A DNA stretch of 35,197 nt from Burkholderiales bacterium UBA1834 (GCA_002339015.1 DDJC01000096.1:1-35197), one strand, 5' to 3'. Positions 25,908 through 34,501 are shown, counted from the first letter of the stretch. Numbers and translations are program-made. Notes: generated from the letters alone by a model not told the origin.

Positions 25908-27302
25908 TCAAGGCACTGAAGTGATCCAGTGCGTCCAGGCTGTGCTCATCTAGCAGCCGGGAAGGAAGGTGCTCGTCGAGCATTCGACTCAGCGGGCTTC
26001 TGTACAAGGTGATGTCGGACCCGAACAAGGACTGAACAGTCGGCATGTCCACCCCTTCAATGTGAGGCCAGCTTTCATCGGGCTGCCCGGCCGATGGCGT
26101 ACTGCTGCCGTCGACGGCCATCCGGCTGATCCCTCCCGACAACTGAACCTGACGTCGGATACGCTGGATGAGGTCCCGTGGCTCGAAGGGTTTGCTGATG
26201 AAGTCGGCCACGCCGGATTCCAGCGCCTTCTGCTGCTCACTGGTCAGCGCGCCTGCCGTCAATGCAATGATCGGCAGGTCTTTGAGCCCGAGTTCGGCGC
26301 GAATGCGGCGCGTTGCTTCGTGGCTGTCCAGCCTGGGCATCTGCATGTCCATGAGCACAACGTCAAATTCATCGGGATGCTGGCCAAGCATGGACAGGGC
26401 CTCCTCTCCATCTGCCGCCAGCGCCACATTCGCGCCAGCCAACTGCAGTATTCGCCGGGCCACATCCAGGTTGATGTCACTGTCATCGACAACCATGACC
26501 CGAATGCCGTTCAGGCCCGTGGATGTGGCGTCCCGAATCGTCGCGGCGGCGACTTCACCGGCTGCGTCGTCCGCCTTGAACGCCAGTTCAGCCCAGAAGC
26601 AGCTGCCTCGGCCGGGCTCGCTGTTCAACCCCACGGTGCCACCCATCATCTCGGTGAAATGACGCACGATCGACAGGCCCAGTCCCGTGCCGCCATAACG
26701 GCGTGTGGTCGAGGCATCGGCCTGGGCGAACGGCATGAAAAGCCTGGCCTGAACGTCTGCCGGGATGCCGATACCGGTGTCGGACACCTCGAAGCGCAGT
26801 CGCGTAAAACCCTGTTGGGTGCTGGCGCTGCTGCTTACCCGCAGGCGAACGTGGCCACGGTCAGTGAACTTCGCGGCATTGGACAGCAAGTTCAGGAGAA
26901 TCTGCCGCAGTCGAGTGGGGTCTCCGAACAGGCAGGGGGGCGTCCTTGTCCAGCACCATCTCGTAGCCGATCTGCTTGGACTTGGCCTGCACAGAGATCA
27001 GATCGTGCACTTCATGCAGGGTTGAAGGCAGGGCGAAGGCCGTGTGCTCGATCAGCAACTCGCCCGCCTCGATCTTCGTCAGGTCCAGTACGTCGTTGAT
27101 GATGGCCAGCAGGGATTGGCTGGCCCTTTCGACTTTCGACAGCAGCGGACGCTGCTCTTCATCGAGTTTCGTCTGTCCCAGCAGATAGGTGATGCCGATC
27201 ACCGCGTTCATCGGGGTGCGGATCTCATGGCTCATGTTCGCCAGGAAGTGGCTCTTGGCCAAACTGGCTCGTTTGGTTTCCTGGATGGCCCTGGTGCTCC
27301 GG
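25855..27302 (-). pseudogene. Hybrid sensor histidine kinase, frameshifted and truncated at both ends
   Basis: The right-hand frame (27302-26861) carries AKSHFLANMSHEIRTPMNAVIG, the HisKA domain with the phospho-accepting His. The left-hand frame (from about 26940 to 25855) carries LLNLLSNAAKFTDRGHV (N box), DTGIGIPA (G1), GTGLGLSIVRH (G2) and a receiver domain with VMVVDDSD, DVVLMDMQMP and SKPFEPRDL. The two frames join at a run of six C (26935-26940, minus strand); five C would restore D-A-P-C-L-F-G-D-P-T-R, the expected ATPase sequence. The 5' part (sensor region) is cut off at the inverted repeat and transposon, and the 3' end fades in a partial Hpt-like region fused to the GST remnant. 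Confidence 0.82.
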
Positions 27303-27370
27303 GGCGCATTTTCCATTTGCCGTTAGGTTGCCCAGCTGGCAACCCTAACGGGAATGGGAAAAATGCGCCC
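27302..27370. repeat. Long near-perfect inverted repeat at the kinase/transposon junction
   Basis: Left arm 27302-27332 and right arm 27338-27370 pair almost completely (GGGCGCATTTT... to ...GTTAGGTTGCC against its complement), with a 5-base centre CAGCT and only a few gaps. The right arm, read on the minus strand, is preceded by TGTCA. It begins exactly where kinase homology stops. It could be the outer part of the Tn7-like element's end, a small hairpin element, or a strong stem-loop at the end of the tns transcript. Confidence 0.75.
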
Positions 27371-27602
27371 TGACAGTTGTAACCTGTTGATGCGCAAGGG
27401 AAATCGGCACCTATCCCCTAGCGGATGTGGAAAGTGAGCATGGGCTGTACAACCGGTGGCAGCTTCGACCCTAAGCGAAGAGGAAAATGACCTCTTCCAT
27501 CGAGAGGTGTCACGTTAGTGCAAGGTTGGCACTTGGCGGGAAGCACCGGTAGTCGTTGACGGCTAGCCGGTGCAACTGATGGTGCGTCAATGCCGTGTGG
27601 AG
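27353..27602. other. Probable transposon end region with GGGAAA-type repeats
   Basis: No gene is seen in these bases downstream of the last tns-operon gene. Related motifs recur on the + strand: AATGGGAAAAATGCGCCC (27353-27370), AAGGGAAATCGGCACC (27396-27411), GAGGAAAATGACC (27480-27492) and a degenerate GCGGGAAGCACC near 27536-27547; the left arm of the inverted repeat is a fifth, inverted copy. Tn7-like ends carry several transposase-binding repeats in about this distance, so this may be one end of the element. The exact terminal base and target duplication cannot be set. A TGTTGATGCG at 27385 is one possible terminus. Confidence 0.35.
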
Positions 27603-28607
27603 CTACCAAGTCAGTTCATTGAGCGTGAAGAGATCGGTGTCTAGCTCGCCTCCAGGCAGCACCAATGCAGTCCCCTCTTTCCACCAACCGCTTTGTTTTG
27701 AGAGCTGGAAGTAGATGCCTTCTTTACGCGGACAAACCAGCAACACATCGCGGGAGATCCGCGCGCACAGTTGTCCAAAGTACGGCACTCTTATCCGACG
27801 CACGAGAACTTCGTGTCCAAGGCGATAGCCTTCAATGCACGCTTTAGCCTGCGCACGATAAGTCGGAACGTGCAGAGACCGTTTGTCAATGATGGAGTCA
27901 GCGGTCATTGCGAGTTGCATCATCCGCTCTGGCGAAGTCAACCAGCTTGCTAGACATTGAGCAGCTGAAAATATATTTCGAGCATTGTTGATTTCCATCT
28001 GACTTGGAGGCCTTGGCGCAATAGAGTAAAGATCTTTCAGTGCAACGGTAATTCGTTCATCTGAATTTTTTACTCTGACAGTGGATGAGCGAAAAGGACT
28101 CAAAAGCAATCTCAGAAGCGGCTCGTCTGGTGCTATTAGTGCTTCAATGAGCGTAGCGGAATCGACTAAAAAATTGTACGGATTGAACGAGTAGCTGTAG
28201 ATTCCGTTCGTAGATTGAGGTATCAATCCGATTCGATCAATCAAGTCAGACTGCAATAATGGCTGAATCGCGCTAACGTTCAGTGATATCTCGTAGTTTT
28301 CGATCTTTAATCCTAAACTCGAAGCCAGCTTGTCGGGTAAGTTGGTTGTGCAGTATAGGGGGCTGCTTGGTGATAAGCTGCGCCTGTAAAAAAGTGGGAC
28401 TAGAAATTCAGAGCCCTCGGGAACGCCGCTTGTAATTAACCTTTTGACGTACCTCCCGTTGACTACCTCAATTGAAGTAGGCCAGCAAAATAACGCTCCT
28501 TGATCGAAATCGTCCTTAGGTTTTGATTTGCTATAGCGATGATGAGGGTGGAGAGGGTCGCTGTAGTCAATAACTGCCAATTGCGCATCAATGTGGCGCG
28601 TGATCAT
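27603..28607 (-). CDS. Unrecognised protein in the tnsE position of a Tn7-like operon
   Basis: A 334-residue protein from the ATG at 28607, 4 bases after the tniQ stop codon and in the same direction; a GTG further up (28766) would overlap tniQ. I do not recognise a family. No membrane helices, no Cys-rich zinc motif and no clear nuclease or ATPase motif are seen. It has an aromatic, basic middle (LVRRIRVPYFGQLCARISRDVLLVCPRK) and a Trp-rich end. Base composition is AT-rich like its neighbours. Its place as the last gene after tnsABC-tniQ is where Tn7 has the target selector TnsE, so a role in target choice or transposition control is possible but unproven. Confidence 0.7.
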   Translation of the reverse strand: MITRHIDAQLAVIDYSDPLHPHHRYSKSKPKDDFDQGALFCWPTSIEVVNGRYVKRLITSGVPEGSEFLVPLFYRRSLSPSSPLYCTTNLPDKLASSLGLKIENYEISLNVSAIQPLLQSDLIDRIGLIPQSTNGIYSYSFNPYNFLVDSATLIEALIAPDEPLLRLLLSPFRSSTVRVKNSDERITVALKDLYSIAPRPPSQMEINNARNIFSAAQCLASWLTSPERMMQLAMTADSIIDKRSLHVPTYRAQAKACIEGYRLGHEVLVRRIRVPYFGQLCARISRDVLLVCPRKEGIYFQLSKQSGWWKEGTALVLPGGELDTDLFTLNELTW

Positions 28608-28611
28608 GGTT

Positions 28612-29553
28612 TTAGTAGCTGTTGAACAAGTCGGGTTGAATTCTATTAATAATGGCGCCTTGCTCATCAATAAATATATTGAGGATGATATGTTGGAGTG
28701 GTGTGGACCTTCCCGGAATCGCCGTGAGCATGCGACGCCACCATGTTTCCGCTCCAATTCGCTCACTGTTGCGTCTATGAGATTTCAACCAGTGGTTAAA
28801 GTCTTGTTCAAAGTGGAGGCGATCTAGGTTGCCTGATGAATTCCTATAACCTAGTTGCATCAGGTATTCGCGGTACGTCGCGGTTGGGCTGACTCTGCGG
28901 TCTGGGGTAGTGTTCAATAGACGTCTGGAATAAGCACTGATCTTCCGCTCCAATCGATTGTCAAAAGGCGGCTCGCCTGAAAGACGCAACGACGCTCGGG
29001 CTTCTTGAGATTCTGGCAATAAAAAGTGGATGGATTTTCGGCTGTAGAAAGGGATGAAGCACGTCCTAAGCAATGATGCATGCTTCTCGCAATGCAAGAC
29101 ACCAGGGATTTGGTGCGTCCTTAGCCATGCCCCCATTCCTATTGCCCGAAGGTGATCGTTGTGGCAATCGAGACATATTCTCAAGAATGCGGTGCTTTTG
29201 GAGTATTCATTTGTTAGGTTGAGTAGCTTGGCGACGCTGGGAGTTTTTGTTCCGGCTAAAGCGTCATAGGTTCTACATCTAACAGCCTCATCTTCAAATG
29301 AGAGGTAGTAAGGAGCCATCGTGTGCCTAAGGAAGAACTCCATCGTCGGAGCACGATGCTCAGGCAGGGCTTTGTCTGCAAGCGCGGAAACGTGAGAGGG
29401 ACATGCGGGGTGAATAGAGGTCGGAACTTGCCCAAACGTTTGGCGCAGCAAGCCTCGCTCGTCTAGGCCCGACCATGAGTGGATATAGCGTGCAATTACG
29501 CTATATCCGAGTTCGTCGGGTATGGGTTGCGGGAATTCCCAAGTATTTAACAA
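28612..29553 (-). CDS. tniQ: TniQ/TnsD-family transposition target-selection protein
   Basis: A 313-residue TniQ-domain protein. It opens WEFPQPIPDELGYSVIARYIHSWSG, has an RQTFG-like block and a zinc-ribbon with Cys127, Cys130, Cys155 and His158 (ICLDC and HCEKH). TniQ/TnsD proteins recognise the target, or link a targeting complex, to the TnsC ATPase. At 313 residues it is clearly shorter than Tn7 TnsD (about 500), closer to TniQ. The start is TTG at 29553, overlapping the tnsC stop by 7 bases; no ATG or GTG fits the family N-terminus, so translation is likely coupled to tnsC. Confidence 0.88.
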   Translation of the reverse strand: MLNTWEFPQPIPDELGYSVIARYIHSWSGLDERGLLRQTFGQVPTSIHPACPSHVSALADKALPEHRAPTMEFFLRHTMAPYYLSFEDEAVRCRTYDALAGTKTPSVAKLLNLTNEYSKSTAFLRICLDCHNDHLRAIGMGAWLRTHQIPGVLHCEKHASLLRTCFIPFYSRKSIHFLLPESQEARASLRLSGEPPFDNRLERKISAYSRRLLNTTPDRRVSPTATYREYLMQLGYRNSSGNLDRLHFEQDFNHWLKSHRRNSERIGAETWWRRMLTAIPGRSTPLQHIILNIFIDEQGAIINRIQPDLFNSY

Positions 29554-31196
29554 GGTATGTCTTCGTGCAAAATTTTCAATAGCCCCATTTTTGCGAATGC
29601 CTGAGCATGATTCCCGTGATTCTTCGCAGTCGAGTACGCTATTTTTCGTAGGTCAAGATCGTCCAAAAGCTGAAACGCTTCTCCCACGGCTTCCTGCTTA
29701 CGTTTATCGCGCGAAGTGGTTGGCCGTGGTCCAGCCGGCACTTTCACGGCATCCTGAATAGTGCTTACGACTATTTCGGCAGCAGATGATCCAGGTTGGA
29801 CCTCAAGTGCTGCAGTGGCTATTGCTCTCGCGTCGGCTTCATCAGAGACCCCGAGAACCTGCAATGCATCAGCAACTGCAGCTGTAGTTTGTTCGTGCGA
29901 TGTGCGCATCGCTAGATCGGTCGGCAACAGACGACCCTTCGCATAGCGTCGGCGGGCCGAAATCGCGGCGCTGAATCGCCTTACATAGTCAGCGAAATCC
30001 GTTGGTTCAAGATCCCAAATGTCGGGATCGTGCTCATGTCTCCCCTCTCTGAGCATTCGTACGGCGGGGGCGAGGACTCGCATATGTTCTTCGCCTGACG
30101 AAAGTACGAGAGCAGGAGTGATCTCTTCTTCCTCGGTGATTATGGCTTCTAGTTGGCAAAGGACGAGCAGCTTGACCACTAGGTCCTGAATTCCTTGAGT
30201 ATGGAAGTAGAAGGCATTTATAAGCTCTTGGGTGATAATCGTTGTTTTGTGCGTAAATTGATATCTTAGTATTAAGCGTAAAAAGGTCTCAAACTCGATA
30301 TCGTTGCCCATTTTGCTGAAGTAACCTGTGCAAGGTGCGGTCACTCTACGCGCGAGCCGCATTTCAAGTCCAGTTAATGGAATCGAATCCCAAGTCCCGA
30401 TAAATAGAACTGGTAGCTCGAGCATTGAAAGAAACTCCGTAAGGAATTTCATCGAGTCTTGATCCATTCCACCGGTCCGTGCGTACAGGTGCTGCAACTC
30501 GTCCAAGATGATCAGTCCAACGTTTAGCTTTTGCGCAAGAACGCGAATGGCTGACTCAAACTCAGGCAGTGTGGAGGGCTTCTTTTCCAGTCCGTAGGGG
30601 AGCGGAAGCCCAACTTGCGTTGCCATACCTCGGAGTTCCTCAAAAACCGCTTCCGCAAGTGACTTACCTTTGGCCTTTGCCGGTACTCGAACGTGTATGA
30701 AGAGGCACTGATACGTTCCCGGATATTGAGTGTGCTGCAAGAGAGTGTCGGCCAGTCGATTCAGTAACGCCAGTGGCGTAGATGTCTTCCCCGTTCCGGG
30801 AGTGCCAACCAAGAACGCGCTCCAGATCGAATCCCGAAAGTGCGGCGTCTTCCCGGGTTTGACTTGTTGTGCCTCGATGGCTGCGCACAGGTTCTTAAAG
30901 CTGTCGGTTGGATCCAAGTTGGCGGTTGCTCTCGCCTTGTACCCAAAGCAAATCAAGTTCCAAAGTTTCTGTGCGAAATCAATTTGATTGTCGAGCGGGA
31001 TGAAGAAGTCCATGAGGCGATACGCGTACTGCAACCGTAGGTCAGCCGAGTGGGTGCGTTCATTCTCAGAAAATCTGATGCGCGATTCCATCAAATTGCC
31101 GATGATCGCCCTTGATAGTGGCGGCCACGCTTCGATGAATGGGATGCCACGAAAGTCGGCATTGTCGGATGGATAATATTTTTCAACTTTAATCAT
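29547..31196 (-). CDS. tnsC: Transposition AAA+ ATPase TnsC-like
   Basis: A 549-residue AAA+ regulator of Tn7-like transposition. Walker A is GTPGTGKTS (131-139) and Walker B LIILDELQHL, with sensor-like FIGTWDS and an arginine-rich LEMRLARRV after it. TnsC joins the target-bound TniQ protein to the TnsAB transposase. I use the ATG at 31196, whose ATGATTAA overlaps the tnsB stop codon and which has a GGAG about 9 bases before it; an ATG at 31217 is also in frame. Codon use is AT-rich relative to the chromosome. The C-terminal 100 residues (Ala-rich with basic stretches) are not obviously conserved. Confidence 0.92.
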   Translation of the reverse strand: MIKVEKYYPSDNADFRGIPFIEAWPPLSRAIIGNLMESRIRFSENERTHSADLRLQYAYRLMDFFIPLDNQIDFAQKLWNLICFGYKARATANLDPTDSFKNLCAAIEAQQVKPGKTPHFRDSIWSAFLVGTPGTGKTSTPLALLNRLADTLLQHTQYPGTYQCLFIHVRVPAKAKGKSLAEAVFEELRGMATQVGLPLPYGLEKKPSTLPEFESAIRVLAQKLNVGLIILDELQHLYARTGGMDQDSMKFLTEFLSMLELPVLFIGTWDSIPLTGLEMRLARRVTAPCTGYFSKMGNDIEFETFLRLILRYQFTHKTTIITQELINAFYFHTQGIQDLVVKLLVLCQLEAIITEEEEITPALVLSSGEEHMRVLAPAVRMLREGRHEHDPDIWDLEPTDFADYVRRFSAAISARRRYAKGRLLPTDLAMRTSHEQTTAAVADALQVLGVSDEADARAIATAALEVQPGSSAAEIVVSTIQDAVKVPAGPRPTTSRDKRKQEAVGEAFQLLDDLDLRKIAYSTAKNHGNHAQAFAKMGLLKILHEDIPC

Positions 31197-33426
31197 CGCT
31201 AGGTTCTCCATTCGCATATTTATCGAAGTCAGCTGCTCTATCTGCGAAGGTGCTTCTCCGCTTCTTTATGGTCGGCCGGATAGGAATGACGTTATCAAGC
31301 GCCGGAACAGCAGGTACTGCGCAGCCCTCCGCTGTTAGAGCCAACGTGGGAGATACGATACCTTTCTCCTTTTCGCGAGCAGGTGTTCTCGAAGATAAAA
31401 GTTGATTATTGGAGATGGGGGTGTCTTTTCTTATTTCCTCGACACGTTTCGTTTCGGCGGCTATTAGATCCCCTTGTTGAGTAGTCCAGTCGTCAATTCT
31501 TTGTGAGTTTTCCTTTTGTGAAATTTTGTTCTGGCGATTCAATTGCTGCTGAAGGTGTAGTACTTCGCGAAAGGTTTTGGCAAGCAAGTCGTTTTGATCC
31601 ATGCGGGCTGTATTTAAAGGACATTTGATGTATTCCTCTGGATGCTCCGGGTCGCCAACAATGATGTACACAATGTCAATTAATCTGGGATCGAATCCGA
31701 CTTGCACCGTTCTTCGCCCTCTTTGCCTTGCTTTTTCAAAGGCGAAACTAAGGGACGACGTATCCGCGGTATAAAACAGTCCTCTGAATAGGAGCCCCTT
31801 TTCCGTGATGGCGCCGTTCTCAATGTTCAAAAGGGAAAGTTTTACCTTCTCTTGGTTGAAGGCACGAAGACCGCCGCCATTGGTTTTTATTTCCCAATTC
31901 CACATTGAAAGGGGTGAATTGTCTATGCCCGCGCCTATCATATAGGCAGGTAAATTAAGGCTGGGGCGGGTTTTTTTCATTCTCTTTAGCTCCTCAATTA
32001 CCAAAATTTTGGTAAACGCTTTGAGGGTCATTTTTGCTTTGACGCGCCATTGGTTTCTTGTTTTATCCTTAAATTTTTCGATAATGGCAGCCGGTGTCAT
32101 GTCGCAGAGCGCCAATTGGATGACCGACCAGTCGCTTTCGACTCCCGCCTTGAGGTCGCCTCTTCCAACTTGAATATTTCTTAGTTCCGTTTTTGTTATG
32201 GAAATGAACGCATTTGGCTTCCTGTTGTGCGTTTCGCCACAATCGGCCTCAATTGCGTTTGGCAGACCTTGGATTGGCCAATCCTCATGCGTAATGTCAA
32301 TTCCTAGATTTTTGCAGAATTCGACTTTGCATTCGTTGCAGTTCGCGATGGCGGACGCGGCACCCATCCAGGATGCTGACTCTAAGCCGACTGCTATTCC
32401 CAACGTCATGCCATTGTTCCGGTCTCGTACGCGAAAAACTATAGGTGGGCCTATTAGCAATGCATGCTCGTCATCGGATACTAACTCCACCGGCCAAACC
32501 GTTGCATCCAGACTTCCAACATTGCCTGCCGAATATGCTGCTGTGACAGCTTGTGCCAGTTTGGCTCGTCGATTTAGATTCCAGTCTTTCTCACCCCTGT
32601 CCGCAATGGAGCGAGTCTTGTATGGTACGAGTCGATAGTAGTAATGCTCGAATTGAGCGAAGCTTGGGCACACGTGGTCGAGAAAACGTTCATGTTCCCC
32701 GGTAGGGGTTATATTTGAAAACACTTCCCGCCGAAGCTCTTGATAAATCCCTGTAAGCGTAGAGCCAGGCCGCCTTTCGTGCCTAAGATAGTAATGAAGG
32801 AAAACACGCAGCGTGTCTTCGTCGATGCGATATGTCGTCGGGAACTCGCAAACCGCACGCTTACGTGGCTTCCCTTCTTTTGTATAGTCCCTCGGCTTAG
32901 GCGGTATGTATAAAAGTAGCGAAAGACGAGCCGATTGCTCTCGCACAACATTTCGTGCTTTTTTAAAATTGATTTGCTTAAGGACGGAAAGCGTGAGGTT
33001 AAGGCTCGTGGAGACGTTCAGCTTATTTTTGCTGATAAGGGCGGTCGGCACGCAACCGCCGCTTAGCCACTTTCGGATCGTGGAGTAGAAAATTTTCGGC
33101 CTAATCGAAGGGTCGCTTGTCCGAAGTTCTTCAAATACTGAGGCGCGGCCTTTTGGTGTCAACAGCTGTGTGATGTCTTCGAAAGCGATTTTGAATCTTT
33201 CGTAGAGCGAAGTGGCCGCATGTTGATTCTTCGTGGTCAGAGTCGTTATCGGTTCGCTTTCTTCGAGGTAATCGCAAGCGACGGAGTCTTTGGTGATGGC
33301 AAATGGCCACTCATTGCCGTCCTGCTTTTCAATCGGCATGAGCCATGCGTCTGCACCTGATACATATACAACTCGATATCTGGCTTGAGATATTTTGTTG
33401 ATGAGTATTTGTCTTAGCTGAATCAT
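31189..33426 (-). CDS. tnsB: Transposase TnsB-like (DDE, Mu/Tn7 type)
   Basis: A 745-residue DDE transposase of the Tn7 TnsB type. The catalytic residues can be placed: Asp307 in GSLDATVW, Asp395 in IEADCGETH and Glu430 in DLKAGVESDW, giving the classic D(35)E spacing. An N-terminal DNA-binding region and a C-terminal Mu-type beta-barrel region (VQVGFDPRLIDIVYI) flank the catalytic core. A charged Gln/Lys-rich tail probably contacts TnsC. TnsB binds the element ends and cuts and joins the 3' strands. Its ATG overlaps the tnsA stop (ATGA). All catalytic residues are intact, so the element may still be active. Confidence 0.94.
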   Translation of the reverse strand: MIQLRQILINKISQARYRVVYVSGADAWLMPIEKQDGNEWPFAITKDSVACDYLEESEPITTLTTKNQHAATSLYERFKIAFEDITQLLTPKGRASVFEELRTSDPSIRPKIFYSTIRKWLSGGCVPTALISKNKLNVSTSLNLTLSVLKQINFKKARNVVREQSARLSLLLYIPPKPRDYTKEGKPRKRAVCEFPTTYRIDEDTLRVFLHYYLRHERRPGSTLTGIYQELRREVFSNITPTGEHERFLDHVCPSFAQFEHYYYRLVPYKTRSIADRGEKDWNLNRRAKLAQAVTAAYSAGNVGSLDATVWPVELVSDDEHALLIGPPIVFRVRDRNNGMTLGIAVGLESASWMGAASAIANCNECKVEFCKNLGIDITHEDWPIQGLPNAIEADCGETHNRKPNAFISITKTELRNIQVGRGDLKAGVESDWSVIQLALCDMTPAAIIEKFKDKTRNQWRVKAKMTLKAFTKILVIEELKRMKKTRPSLNLPAYMIGAGIDNSPLSMWNWEIKTNGGGLRAFNQEKVKLSLLNIENGAITEKGLLFRGLFYTADTSSLSFAFEKARQRGRRTVQVGFDPRLIDIVYIIVGDPEHPEEYIKCPLNTARMDQNDLLAKTFREVLHLQQQLNRQNKISQKENSQRIDDWTTQQGDLIAAETKRVEEIRKDTPISNNQLLSSRTPAREKEKGIVSPTLALTAEGCAVPAVPALDNVIPIRPTIKKRRSTFADRAADFDKYANGEPSDD

Positions 33427-34286
33427 TCTAAACCCAGCCTGTGATTAGAATCGTCAGGTGCGTTCCCGATCTTGATGTTGTATATAAAATTTTCTAAGAT
33501 TGGCGTATGAACAATATCGGCGGTTAGCTTCTTTGTATACAGAAGGTGGTAAATAGTGTTGATGACTTCGCCGGGTGGGAGTGAGTTCTCTTCCTGTATG
33601 CCTAAAGCAAAACCAGCAAGACGCTCTGTCCCTGAGTAGTTGGATATCCGGGTAATTAACAGCCTGCAGAGACTGTCGAAGTAGCCGGGATGCTGCTCCA
33701 TTTCGGGCCGAAACCTCCATGGCCGCATCCTTGCCAAGTTCTGCTTCAGGTGAGTGGTCATGAACGGAGGCGAGTCGGTGACCTGGCTCCACCTGTGCCC
33801 CATTGCCAACCAATAGCGTCGCTCTATCTCCCCATGTTCCGCGTCGTTGAAGTTTCCGAAGCTGCTGATGGCCTTAACGCTTCGCGGGAGCAACTGTGGA
33901 AGACCGTCTGGTGGCGAGTAATCAATTACCAGGTCTGTCGTCATGACCACGTCGATTTTCGAGAATCGGTCTCTTGGGTGTTGGATACCCATCTCGCGCG
34001 CAATCGATCTTGTGACCTCACGGTCCAACGGAAATTGTTCTCGTATGTCGGTAACCCCTGGCGCCCATTCGTAATAGTTGCGTACGAATGACTCCACAGC
34101 AGACAGCGCTATAGACCTCCTGTTCGAGACCGAGCAGACACCTCGATCCTTGTGCCCTTTCTTGGGAGGGAGGTCAGCTTCGGTTATCCAAGGCTTGTAA
34201 GACTCGAGATGGCCGGTGCCCCGTCCCTCCTTATAGCGCTTGGCAATTCGATCCTCGGTCAGCGGGTAATGCGCATTGAAGCTCAT
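33423..34286 (-). CDS. tnsA: TnsA-like endonuclease (Tn7-type 5'-strand cleavage)
   Basis: A 287-residue TnsA homologue. The catalytic domain shows Glu65 in SAVESFVRNYYEW, the run TDIREQFPL, Asp118 in MTTDLVID and Lys138 in SVK, in the spacing of Tn7 TnsA (Glu63, Asp114, Gln130, Lys132). The residue matching Gln130 is Ser136 here. A C-terminal TnsA domain follows. TnsA cuts the 5' ends so that the element moves by cut-and-paste. The ATG at 34286 has a GGAGGG about 9 bases before it; a GTG at 34325 is also in frame. It is the first gene of the transposition operon and overlaps tnsB by 4 bases. Confidence 0.9.
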   Translation of the reverse strand: MSFNAHYPLTEDRIAKRYKEGRGTGHLESYKPWITEADLPPKKGHKDRGVCSVSNRRSIALSAVESFVRNYYEWAPGVTDIREQFPLDREVTRSIAREMGIQHPRDRFSKIDVVMTTDLVIDYSPPDGLPQLLPRSVKAISSFGNFNDAEHGEIERRYWLAMGHRWSQVTDSPPFMTTHLKQNLARMRPWRFRPEMEQHPGYFDSLCRLLITRISNYSGTERLAGFALGIQEENSLPPGEVINTIYHLLYTKKLTADIVHTPILENFIYNIKIGNAPDDSNHRLGLE

Positions 34287-34466
34287 GGCGCGCTTCCCTC
34301 CACCTTGGCGCTCATGCGCGAACACAGGCGATCCGAGCAGAAGAGCGAGGGGGCGCGCAGGCTAACGAGAGCCGTGGCGAAATGGTTAAGTGATTGCATC
34401 GGTGCTTTGCTGAATGTCTGCGCTGGTCATTTACGCAGGGGTGAGTTCATCCAGCACGTCCCGCTC
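34287..34466. other. tnsA upstream region
   Basis: No gene is seen. It must hold the tnsA promoter on the minus strand, but no pair of hexamers stands out. I found no copy of the inverted repeat or of the GGGAAA motifs found at the other end, so the second transposon end does not appear to be here. Confidence 0.4.
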
Positions 34467-34495
34467 TTGACGAACGGGCACGTCACACCGATACT
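34467..34495 (+). promoter_or_regulatory. Predicted promoter of a small RNA
   Basis: TTGACG (34467-34472) and GATACT (34490-34495) are separated by exactly 17 bases, matching sigma-70 at 5/6 and 4/6. The predicted start is near 34502, about 40 bases before a strong terminator stem. Confidence 0.55.
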
Positions 34496-34501
34496 TGAGC
34501 C

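Noticed and set aside
27302..27370. Integron attC site
   Set aside because: GTTAGG and CCTAAC occur in the palindrome, but in the reverse order to the RYYYAAC...GTTRRRY layout of attC, and no cassette or integrase is near.
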